Assembly: GCA_005880175.1 (NCBI GenBank)
Contig: VBJR01000101.1
Span: forward strand, 1 to 22,074
Direction: 5' to 3'
Length of the DNA stretch: 22,074 bases
Source of the DNA: Chloroflexota bacterium
GTDB lineage: Bacteria; Chloroflexota; Dormibacteria; Dormibacterales; Dormibacteraceae
Part shown: piece after piece, positions 7,362 through 14,239 of the stretch
Layout: every line of letters starts with the position of its first letter
Position numbering within the stretch: position 1 is the stretch's first letter
Notes under the pieces: model-generated
The model's input: the letters and a program-made list of their open reading frames with translations, nothing else
Databases searched by the model: none
Told to the model about the DNA's origin: nothing
Position numbers and translations under genes: made by a program

Positions 7362-7691
7362 ATGAGTGAGGATCCCGACGGGCCGCAGACCACGACGGGG
7401 GACGTGTCCCTGCCCGCCATCGTGGCGTCGATCACAGAGATCTGGGTGGACGCGCTGGGGCTGAAACCAGGCGAGGTCGATCCCGACACGACCGACTTCT
7501 TCGAGCTGGGCGGCTACAGCCTGCTCGCGATGCAGGTGATCACCCGCATCCTGGAGCGCTTCCAGGCCCACGTGCCCGCCGACACGTTCGATCTCGAGAG
7601 CGCGCTGCTCTACACGATCTTCGACCAGCCCACCGTCACGGCGCTCGCCGAGTGCCTGCTGGCGGACGGCATCGGCTCGGCGGTCTCTTAA
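7362..7691 (+). CDS. Free-standing acyl/peptidyl carrier protein
   Basis: This 109-residue protein is a discrete carrier protein of the NRPS peptidyl-carrier type. A variable 23-residue N-terminus precedes helix 1 (ITEIWVDALGL). The phosphopantetheine site is Ser53 in FFELGGYSLLAMQV, where the canonical GGHS is GGYS. The C-terminal half (DQPTVTALAECL) is typical of PCP helices 3-4. It would carry an aminoacyl or acyl thioester for a partner enzyme, plausibly the free-standing condensation domain at the right end of the window. No adenylation domain is present to load it. Its first 23 codons and promoter are duplicated in inverted orientation at 6908. Its stop overlaps the stop of the convergent half glycosyltransferase gene by three bases. 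Confidence 0.95.
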   Translation: MSEDPDGPQTTTGDVSLPAIVASITEIWVDALGLKPGEVDPDTTDFFELGGYSLLAMQVITRILERFQAHVPADTFDLESALLYTIFDQPTVTALAECLLADGIGSAVS

Positions 7692-8284
7692 CGCCGAGCC
7701 CCGCTCCGCAGGAACCGCTCGTAGCGGTCCAGCGCGACCGGCGATCCCTCGTCCACCACCAGCCAGGGACGCGTCCGCACGAAGCGCCCGGCCAGGGCCG
7801 CCTCCTCGCTGGACGCGAACACGAGACCGCCGGCCATCCGGAGGACGACGTCCACGACCGGCAGGTGCAGCGCCGGCTCGTCCCGCAGGGCGGGATGGAG
7901 GACGACCGGGGCGTGGACCAGCGGCACGCCGGCCCAGGTGGTGGCGCTCGCGCAGGGAGCGAAGACGGCCAGGTCGAAGGCGGCGGCGCGCTCGGCGATC
8001 CAGTCGCCGGCCGCCGGCAGCAGCGGTCCGCGGTGCCTGATCCACTCGCGCTGCACGTGCGGGGCGGCCGCCCAGGGCCGTTCCGAGACGCGCCGGTGCA
8101 GGCGCGCGCCGGTCTGGAGCCATGGTCCCGGCGCCACGGGGAGCTCGTGGACGGCGATGCCGGCCGCGCCGGTCCACGCCGGGGCGGCCGTCAGCAGGGT
8201 GACGTCGTGGCCGCGGGCGGCCAGCCCGGCCATCGCGTCCCCGAGGAAGGCGGCCGGGCCGGGCACGACGAACAGCAGCCTCAC
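7688..8284 (-). CDS. Half-length GT-B glycosyltransferase (N-terminal domain only)
   Basis: This 198-residue protein matches only the N-terminal acceptor domain of a GT-B glycosyltransferase: RLLFVVPGPAAFLGDAMAGL with AARGHDVTLL, then FDLAVFAPCASATTWAGVP and LVFASSEEAALAGRF. It ends at ALDRYERFL, about where the C-terminal nucleotide-sugar domain would begin in a full enzyme. No donor-binding E-x7-E region follows on this strand, because the convergent carrier-protein gene occupies that DNA. It is either a truncated remnant, an auxiliary subunit or a protein needing a partner. The GTG start overlaps the upstream GT4 gene stop as GTGA, so both are made together. Confidence 0.7.
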   Translation of the reverse strand: MRLLFVVPGPAAFLGDAMAGLAARGHDVTLLTAAPAWTGAAGIAVHELPVAPGPWLQTGARLHRRVSERPWAAAPHVQREWIRHRGPLLPAAGDWIAERAAAFDLAVFAPCASATTWAGVPLVHAPVVLHPALRDEPALHLPVVDVVLRMAGGLVFASSEEAALAGRFVRTRPWLVVDEGSPVALDRYERFLRSGARR

Positions 8285-9354
8285 CCGAGCACGGCCTCGA
8301 TGCTCGCGACCATGCGCCGCCCGACGGCCGCCGCGTCGAACTCGCGGAGCCGCGCCTCCGCGCGGGCCCGCAGCCGCGCCCGCAGCGCCCCGTCGGCGAG
8401 GACGCGCGCGACCGCCTCGGCCGCGAGGGCCGGCCGGGGCTCGTCGAGCACGATGCCGGCGTCGCCGACGGTCTCCCCCACGGCGGTCACGCCCCACGCC
8501 ACCACCGGCACGCCGAACGCCATCGCCTCGACGAGCGGGACGCAGAAGCCCTCGTACCGGCTCATGCACAGGAAGACGTCCGAGCGCCGGTACAGGTCGG
8601 CCAGCGCCGTGTTCGTGAGCGGCCCGGTGAAGTGCACGTCGGGCAGGGCCAGCTCGGCCACGTAGCGCTCGAGCGCCAGCCGGTACACGGCGTGGAACCG
8701 GCGCTCTCCCGCGAGCACGAGGTGCGCGGTGGGGCAGAGGTACGTCTTGAGCACGTGGAACGCCTGGATCAGGAGCTCGTGCGCCTTGTTCGGCGCCAGC
8801 CTGCCCACGAACGTCACGACCGGGCCGTCCATCGCCGGCAGCGCGCCTCCATCGCCCGCCGGCTCCGCGGTCAGGGCCGTCATGTCCTCGACCGGCGGCA
8901 CGACGGCGACCCGCTCGAAGCCGAGGCCGCGAAGCTCGTCCGCGTTGTGCCGCGAGGCGGTGAGGACGCCGTCCACCCGGTGCCGGAGTCCCCGGATCTC
9001 CTCCCGCGCGGCCCGCAGGGTGCGCGCGAACCGGGGGTCGAAGCGCTCGAACTGCTCCGGCCGCGCCCCGCCGTGGTAGCGCAGCAGGACCCGCTCCGGG
9101 CGCCCCTCCAGGAAGCGCACGACGCCGGCGTGGTCGAACCAGGAGTGGAGCAGCAGCACCGTCTCACCGGACGGGTGGGCCGGCCGCCGCTCGTACGCCG
9201 CCAGCGGCGCGACGTCCGGCACTCCCGGATCGGGGCGGTGGAAGCTGAACACCTCGGAGGGCCCGAACCGCCTGAGCAGCGGGCGCAGGGCGAGGGCGTC
9301 CTTGGTGACGGCGTTGGCGGGCAGCGCCCGCACCAGGACCTGGTGGATCTCCAC
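8281..9354 (-). CDS. GT4-family glycosyltransferase
   Basis: This 357-residue protein is a complete GT-B glycosyltransferase of the GT4 family. The N-terminal domain carries VLLLHSWFDHAGVVRFL, LLRYHGG and VDGVLTASRHNADELRGLG. The donor domain begins VVTFVGRLAPNKAHELLIQAF (about residues 180-200) and has the signature SRYEGFCVPLVEAMAFGVPVV with both conserved glutamates, then a helical end. The VLLRYHG segment resembles enzymes of bacterial surface-glycan clusters. The GTG start is seven bases after the stop of the small unknown gene. The product overlaps the downstream half glycosyltransferase as GTGA. Family certain, sugar unknown. Confidence 0.92.
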   Translation of the reverse strand: MEIHQVLVRALPANAVTKDALALRPLLRRFGPSEVFSFHRPDPGVPDVAPLAAYERRPAHPSGETVLLLHSWFDHAGVVRFLEGRPERVLLRYHGGARPEQFERFDPRFARTLRAAREEIRGLRHRVDGVLTASRHNADELRGLGFERVAVVPPVEDMTALTAEPAGDGGALPAMDGPVVTFVGRLAPNKAHELLIQAFHVLKTYLCPTAHLVLAGERRFHAVYRLALERYVAELALPDVHFTGPLTNTALADLYRRSDVFLCMSRYEGFCVPLVEAMAFGVPVVAWGVTAVGETVGDAGIVLDEPRPALAAEAVARVLADGALRARLRARAEARLREFDAAAVGRRMVASIEAVLG

Positions 9355-9361
9355 CCCGGCG

Positions 9362-9781
9362 CTAGCCGGGCGTGGTGGCGGCGCCGCGCCGCGCCACCTG
9401 TTCCAGCAGCAGGTCCACCCGCGCGCTCAGCTCGTCCGTGCGCTCCGCGCCCAGGGCGTCCACCAGCTCCGCCAGCAGCTCGCGGAGCACCCGCGTGTGC
9501 GCCTGGAGCTGCCGGGCGAGCTCCTCGCACGGCGCGTCCGCGTCGAACCGCGATGCGTCGTCCAGCGACGAGAGCAGCAGGTCCAGGCGCACCTGCCGGT
9601 GGCTGCGCCGGGCCGCGACCGCGTCGAAGTGGTCGCCGAGGTCGGCCTCCATCCCCGCCGGGTACTGACCCGAGCGGTAGCGCTCCCCGGCGGCTTCGTG
9701 CAGCTCGGCCAGGATCGGGTCCGCGCCGGTTACCCCTTCCACGGGGGAACCGGTTTCGGGTCGGCGGCCTCGGTGCTCCAT
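9362..9781 (-). CDS. Small helical protein of unknown function
   Basis: I do not recognise this 139-residue protein by name. It is hydrophilic and predicted mostly helical. YRSGQYPAGMEADLGDHFDAV (about 36-56) followed by AARRSHRQVRLDLLL resembles short helical segments I have seen encoded next to actinobacterial glycosyltransferases and methyltransferases; this is a weak recollection, not a hit. The C-terminal 60 residues (ELARQLQAHTRVLRELL, ELSARVDLLLEQVARR) have heptad-like spacing and may form a coiled coil. There are no cysteines suited to metal binding and no membrane segment. It starts 25 bases after the IorA-like gene and may also be transcribed from its own promoter (-10 at 9791-9796). 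It may scaffold the two glycosyltransferases downstream. Confidence 0.65.
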   Translation of the reverse strand: MEHRGRRPETGSPVEGVTGADPILAELHEAAGERYRSGQYPAGMEADLGDHFDAVAARRSHRQVRLDLLLSSLDDASRFDADAPCEELARQLQAHTRVLRELLAELVDALGAERTDELSARVDLLLEQVARRGAATTPG

Positions 9782-9790
9782 CGGAGGCAG

Positions 9791-9820
9791 AACGTAGCCC
9801 GCCTGCTCACTCCAGGTCGA
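9791..9820 (-). promoter_or_regulatory. Possible internal near-leaderless promoter
   Basis: On the minus strand TCGACC (9820..9815), an 18-base spacer and TACGTT (9796..9791) stand nine bases before the ATG at 9781. The -35 lies in the last codons of the IorA-like gene. The geometry matches other promoters in this window. Confidence 0.4.
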
Positions 9821-11369
9821 GCAGCGCCACCGACACGCCCGGCCGGGCCGCCGCGCGCTCCAGGCATGCGAGCACTTCCGCGGCCGGCGTGCCCGGGCCG
9901 ACCGCCAGCGTCTCCACCGCCGGCACCTCGCAGCCCTCCAGCATCCGCCGGAGGGACAGCGCGTGGCGGCCCGGCTGGCCCGGCGTGATGCTGTGGGCCT
10001 GGCCGCCCGTCCGCCGCGACTGGAAGTCGTTGACGATCACGACTGGCAGCGTCAGCCGCAGGTGCACGGCCTCCATCAGCCCCTGCAGGCCCGAGTGCAC
10101 GAACCCGAAGTCGCCGACGACGGCGAGGGCCGGCTCACCGGCCCGGGCGAGGCCCGCCGCGACCCCGATCGCCGAGCCGAGCCCGTAGGACAGGGTCGCG
10201 GCGGCGTACGGCTCGTGGCCCAGCGCCATCGACGAGCCGGCGTCCGCGACCACCTGGAGGCCGTGCCGCCGCGCGAGATCCGCGATCGCGGTGTACGCGG
10301 CGACCAGCGGCGGGTGGTCCTCGGGCGCCCTGGACCCGCGCCGGGCGATGTCCGGGGTCACCGGCGCCTCTGGCCCGCCGGCGCGGAGGCGCCGGGTGGC
10401 GGCCGCGGCCTGCTCGGGCGAGATCGGCCCGCTGCCGGGCAGCGAGCCGGTCCGCTTGCCCCGGACCTCGACCGGCAGCCGCAGCCGTGCGACGAGCTCG
10501 CGGACGCCGGTCTCCAGCAGGTCGCCGGGCTCCTCGGCGACCAGCACCCGCTCCCGGCCGCGCAGGAAGGCGGCCAGGCGCTCCTCGGCCAGGGGCCACA
10601 CCGCCGTGGCCTCCAGGAGCGGCAGCCCGCAGCCGTCGAACAGGCGGCCGCACCCGCCGCTCGCGATCACGCCGCACGGCCCCGGGCGGGCGTCCTCCAC
10701 GCCCGCGGGCGGCAGCGCCGCCAGCGCCTCGCGGACCAGGGGCAGGACGACCTGGTCGTAGTGGTGCATCCGGCCGATCTTCGACAGGTCCCAGGCCACG
10801 CCGGGGTCGACCCGGCGCGCGGTCCGGACCGGCGGCAGCGGCCCGACGCCCGCCTCGGCGGTGCTCTCGCGGAGCCGGGAGCTGAGTCGCAGGAGCACCG
10901 GCAGGGCGCCGCGCTCGGAGATTGCGAAGGCGCGCGGGACCAGGTCGCGCACCTCAGCCGCCGAGCTCGGGTCCAGCACCGGGATGCCGGCCGCGTGGGC
11001 GATGAGGCGCGAGTCCTGCTCCACCGTGGACAGCCGGCAGCCGACGTCGTCCGCGGCGACGACCAGCAGGCCGCCGCCGATCCCGTGCACGGCGGCGTTG
11101 GCGAGGCCGTCGAGGACCAGGCTCATGCCCGCCTGCTTCACGATGACGGCGGAGCGGTACCCGGCCGCGGCGACCCCCAGCGCCATCTCCACCGAGACCT
11201 TCTCGTTGATGCTCCAGCTCATCCGGGGCGGGGAGCCGCCCAGGCCGCGGCCGATCTCCGTGGCGGGGTAGCCGTGGACGCCGTACGCGGAGTGGACGCC
11301 CGCGTCCACGAGCGCGGCCGCGGCGATCTCGAGCCCGTTCAGGCACAGCCGGCCGCCCACGGCGCTCAT
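9807..11369 (-). CDS. IorA-like thiamine-diphosphate enzyme without ferredoxin domain
   Basis: This 520-residue protein resembles the alpha subunit of indolepyruvate ferredoxin oxidoreductase (IorA). Residues 1-180 match the pyrimidine-binding domain: GVHGYPATEIG, Glu56 in INEKVSVEMALG, and GGLLVVAADDVG. A central linker region follows. Residues about 380-500 match the diphosphate-binding domain: SYGLGSAIGVAAGLA, Gly419-Asp420-Phe in VVGDFGFVHSG, and Asn447 in VIVND. IorA normally ends in a cysteine-rich two-[4Fe-4S] ferredoxin domain of about 60-80 residues; here the protein stops after the TPP domain and no IorB partner gene is present. A non-oxidative reaction on a 2-oxo acid, such as decarboxylation or carboligation, is therefore more likely than ferredoxin reduction (inference). 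The ATG start is preferred; upstream codons look non-coding. Confidence 0.82.
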   Translation of the reverse strand: MSAVGGRLCLNGLEIAAAALVDAGVHSAYGVHGYPATEIGRGLGGSPPRMSWSINEKVSVEMALGVAAAGYRSAVIVKQAGMSLVLDGLANAAVHGIGGGLLVVAADDVGCRLSTVEQDSRLIAHAAGIPVLDPSSAAEVRDLVPRAFAISERGALPVLLRLSSRLRESTAEAGVGPLPPVRTARRVDPGVAWDLSKIGRMHHYDQVVLPLVREALAALPPAGVEDARPGPCGVIASGGCGRLFDGCGLPLLEATAVWPLAEERLAAFLRGRERVLVAEEPGDLLETGVRELVARLRLPVEVRGKRTGSLPGSGPISPEQAAAATRRLRAGGPEAPVTPDIARRGSRAPEDHPPLVAAYTAIADLARRHGLQVVADAGSSMALGHEPYAAATLSYGLGSAIGVAAGLARAGEPALAVVGDFGFVHSGLQGLMEAVHLRLTLPVVIVNDFQSRRTGGQAHSITPGQPGRHALSLRRMLEGCEVPAVETLAVGPGTPAAEVLACLERAAARPGVSVALLDLE

Positions 11370-11408
11370 CCCAGCACGCCGCCGCCCGCCGCGCAAACGC
11401 GCCGGCCG

Positions 11409-12458
11409 CTATCCACGCTGGCGCAGGAGCGTGTGGGCGCCCAGCCCGTCCAGGTCGAAGGGGAGCTCGCGCAGGCCGCAGCGCGCCATCGCCTCCCGGA
11501 CCCGGTGCTGCGCCGCGGGCGGGCTGCACAGGAGGAGGAATCCGCCGCCGCCCGCCCCGGCGATCTTTCCGCCCAGCGCCCCGGCGGCGCGCGCGGCCGC
11601 GTACCAGCCGTCGATCGCCGGCGTCGAGACGCGGCTGGAGAGGCCGCGCTTGTGCCGCCAACCCTCGTCCAGCAGCCGGCCGACGGCGCCGACGTCGCCG
11701 GCCGACAGGGCGGCCCGCATCCGCTCCGCGATCTCCCTGATCCGGTGCAGCGACTCCACGACGGCGCCGTCGCCCGCGGTGGCGGCCTGCTGCCCGGCCA
11801 GGATGCTGGCCGAGTCGCGCGTCTGCCCGGTCGAGAAGAGGAGCAGGCTCCCCGCCAGCTCCTCCGCCGCGGCCGGGGGCAGGGCCAGCGGGACGACGCA
11901 CACGTCCCGGGTCGAGAACACGAGGGCGTTCAGCCCGCCGAAGGCGCTGGCGTACGGGTCCCGCTTGCCGATCGGGAACCCGAGGCGGCCGATCTCCACA
12001 TCGCACGCGAGCTCCGCCACCCGCCCGGCCGCGAGGCGCGCGCCGGTGTACGCGCCCAGCGCCCGGACGAGCGCGCAGACCATCGCGCTGGAGGAGCCCA
12101 GGCCGCTGCCCGGCGGCACCTCCGCGGCCAGGAACAGGTCGGCTCCCCGCTCGTCCAGGCCGCGCCCGGCGAACAGCTCGATCGCCGTCCGGGGCAGGGC
12201 CAGCGGGTCGCCGGCGGCCACCGCCTGGCCCACCCGGTGGACCCCGGACGTCCGCTGGTCCGCCGACGCGATGGTGATGAGCCCGTCGTCCCGCGCCCGC
12301 ACCGAGACGTGGCAGTAGCGCGTGATCGTCGCGCTGACGACCAGGCCGCCGAAGCGCTCGTAGTACGCGGCCTGGTCGGTCCCTCCCCCGGCGAGCGAGA
12401 CGCGAACGGGCGCCCGGGCCAGGATGGTGGCCGCGCCCCGCGCCCGGCGGCCGCTCAC
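11409..12458 (-). CDS. hddA: GHMP kinase, HddA-like heptose-7-phosphate kinase
   Basis: This 349-residue protein is a GHMP-superfamily sugar kinase closest in look to D-glycero-alpha-D-manno-heptose-7-phosphate kinase (HddA) and fucose-type kinases. It shows RAPVRVSLAGGGTDQAAYY near the start, the ATP loop PPGSGLGSSSA, IGKRDPYASAFGGLN, and the C-terminal GGKIAGAGGGGFLLL. In the GDP-heptose pathway it phosphorylates C1 of heptose 7-phosphate; a phosphatase and guanylyltransferase follow, and candidates for both lie at 15164-16634. Start: GTG overlapping the aminotransferase stop as GTGA. About 10 residues precede the conserved ILARAPVR. A related kinase for another sugar cannot be excluded. 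Confidence 0.82.
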   Translation of the reverse strand: MSGRRARGAATILARAPVRVSLAGGGTDQAAYYERFGGLVVSATITRYCHVSVRARDDGLITIASADQRTSGVHRVGQAVAAGDPLALPRTAIELFAGRGLDERGADLFLAAEVPPGSGLGSSSAMVCALVRALGAYTGARLAAGRVAELACDVEIGRLGFPIGKRDPYASAFGGLNALVFSTRDVCVVPLALPPAAAEELAGSLLLFSTGQTRDSASILAGQQAATAGDGAVVESLHRIREIAERMRAALSAGDVGAVGRLLDEGWRHKRGLSSRVSTPAIDGWYAAARAAGALGGKIAGAGGGGFLLLCSPPAAQHRVREAMARCGLRELPFDLDGLGAHTLLRQRG

Positions 12459-14215
12459 GGCGCGGGCAGCGTGGAGAGCTGGTTCAGGCCGACGAACAGG
12501 AGGAAGGCGGCCCTGACGATCGTCTCGACGCCGCAGGAGAAGCTCAGCCGCAGGTACGGCTCGCCGTCCGCGGGCATCCCGAGGAGGTCGCCCGGCAGCG
12601 TCCGCACCCCCAGGAGGAACTCCAGCGCGGCGAACACGTCGAACGCGGACCGCAGCGGCAGGCCGGCGAGCGGACCCCGCTCCAGGAGGGGCAGGCAGCT
12701 GACGACCACGAAGAAGCCGGCGTCGGGATAGCGCACGACCCGGAACCAGCGCCGCAGGCCGTGGCGGAGGAACGCGGCCACCGCGAGCTCGGCGGGGCCG
12801 GCTTCGCGGCCGTCCAGGTCGCCCGGGTCGAGGCCGGCCAGGATCGGCGGCCCGTCCACCTGGCTGCCCCGCGCCCGCTTCCAGGCCACCAGGCGCCGGA
12901 TCTCCTCCCGGATCAGCTCCTCGCACCGATCGCGCTCCGCGCCGGCCAGCGCGGGCGACCCGAGGCCCTCGAGGCATGCGATCAGCACGCTCCGGTTGCG
13001 GTCGTAGCGGCCGGGATCGAGGAACGCGTCCAGCGCGCCGGCCGCTCGCAGCGCCTCCAGCAGCCCCGCCTGGACCACGGTCGAGACGTGGCCGGCGGAG
13101 TTCTCGACCCCGCCGATCAGCGCCCGCGCCCGCGACGCCTCCGTCAGGAGCAGGCCGATGCGGGCGTTGGGCACGGAGAGCGCCTTCGAGAGCCCCAGCA
13201 GGCAGTAGCTGTCGGGCAGCTCGCGCAGGAAGGTCCCGAGCGCGCCCAGCGGGCGGCCGATCGAGTGGTAGGCGAGGTCCTCGATCACGGCGACGCGACG
13301 TGGGCGGAGCACGGCCGCCAGCTCCGCCACGTCGTCCGGCGCGGAGACGACGCCCATCAGGCTGGGGTTGATGTGGAGCAGCGCCACGACCTTCGGCGGC
13401 GCCGGCGGCGCGGGGTACGCGGCCTCGGGGCTGGCCAGCCGGCGGGCGCGGTCCCCGTCCGCGACGCGCTCGCGGACGAACCGCAGCACCGCGTCGCCGA
13501 CCTCCCCCGGGGTCGCGCCGCGGAGCGCTCGCGCCAGCGCCCGCGTCTCCGCCGCGGCCGGCGGCCGCACCTCCCCCGGCGCCATCGTCGCCAGCTCCGC
13601 GGCGTAGACCCGCAGACGCTCAGGCAGCGTCTCCAGCCACGTCGCGCCGTCGCCGGCCTCGATGGCGTCCACCGCGCCGGCCACCGCGGCCGGCGACGTC
13701 CTGCCGGCCCCGTCGAGCGGCAGCAGGTGCACGCGGCCGCGCGCCCGATGCACCTGGGGCAGGAACCAGCCGTACGTCACGCGGGGCATCAGCACCACGT
13801 CGCCGGGACGCCGCAGCAGCTGGCGGCACAGGACGTCGTAGAGGTGGACCGTCCCGTTCCCGACCACGACGGCCAGCCGCTCCGCCGTCTCCGCCGGCAC
13901 CAGGCCCTGGCGGACCACGAAGTCCCGGGTCGCGGCCTCCAGCTCCGGTATCGGGCGGGGACTCCGGTAGCGCCGGTACCGCTCCCGGTCGGCGGCCTCG
14001 CCGACCACGCCCGCGACGAACGGCTCGAACGGGGCCATCGGCGCGTTGCCGGTGTCCAGGTTGTCGGCGTGGTCCAGGCAGGACACGAACGTCCGGGTCT
14101 CCGGGTCGAGGTCCCGGTTCTGGCTGGGGAACCCGAAGAAGAAGCGGTCGAGCAGGAGGTCGAAGCGCGAGATCAGCGCCACGTCACCCGAGCTCGCGCC
14201 GGAAACCGCCCCCAT
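12455..14215 (-). CDS. Unusually long class I/II PLP aminotransferase
   Basis: This 586-residue protein is a fold-type I PLP enzyme of the class I/II aminotransferase group. Recognisable parts are DTGNAPMAPFEPF, VVVGNGTVHLYDVLC with VVLMPRVTYGWFLPQ, HINPSLMGVV, Asp313 in VIEDLAYHSIGRP, Schiff-base Lys344 in LLGLSKALSVPNARIG, and LRLSFSCG near the end. The family norm is about 400 residues. The excess comes from a helical insertion of roughly 100 residues between LLPLD and the INPS strand, plus a longer segment before FRVVRYPDAGFFVVV. It may transaminate or decarboxylate an aromatic or sugar-derived oxo acid. It lies between DAHP synthase (24-base gap) and the sugar kinase (GTGA overlap). The family is likely, the reaction unknown. 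Confidence 0.82.
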   Translation of the reverse strand: MGAVSGASSGDVALISRFDLLLDRFFFGFPSQNRDLDPETRTFVSCLDHADNLDTGNAPMAPFEPFVAGVVGEAADRERYRRYRSPRPIPELEAATRDFVVRQGLVPAETAERLAVVVGNGTVHLYDVLCRQLLRRPGDVVLMPRVTYGWFLPQVHRARGRVHLLPLDGAGRTSPAAVAGAVDAIEAGDGATWLETLPERLRVYAAELATMAPGEVRPPAAAETRALARALRGATPGEVGDAVLRFVRERVADGDRARRLASPEAAYPAPPAPPKVVALLHINPSLMGVVSAPDDVAELAAVLRPRRVAVIEDLAYHSIGRPLGALGTFLRELPDSYCLLGLSKALSVPNARIGLLLTEASRARALIGGVENSAGHVSTVVQAGLLEALRAAGALDAFLDPGRYDRNRSVLIACLEGLGSPALAGAERDRCEELIREEIRRLVAWKRARGSQVDGPPILAGLDPGDLDGREAGPAELAVAAFLRHGLRRWFRVVRYPDAGFFVVVSCLPLLERGPLAGLPLRSAFDVFAALEFLLGVRTLPGDLLGMPADGEPYLRLSFSCGVETIVRAAFLLFVGLNQLSTLPAP

Positions 14216-14239
14216 CGTGGAACCGGTTTTGCGACGCGG

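Larger units (their letters stand above)
7235..7430. repeat. Right arm of perfect 196-bp inverted repeat
   Basis: This is the presumed original copy. It spans the region between the nucleotidyltransferase GTG start (7234) and codon 23 of the carrier-protein gene, which continues normally rightward. Both divergent promoters are inside it. The loop between the arms is 7104-7234 (131 bp) and holds the first 43 complete codons of the nucleotidyltransferase, with two bases of the next. Confidence 0.97.

Noticed and set aside
6908..7430. A phase-variable invertible promoter switch
   Set aside because: Inverting the loop between these arms would yield an equivalent truncated gene on the other strand and restore nothing. 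No invertase gene is in view.
6908..7430. A transposon or insertion sequence with long terminal inverted repeats
   Set aside because: The 131-bp loop only encodes the nucleotidyltransferase N-terminus; there is no transposase and no target-site duplication.
9742..14235. GGAACCGGTTT shared near 9745 and near 14218 as a regulator site
   Set aside because: An 11-base match is expected many times by chance in 22 kb, and one copy is inside a coding region.
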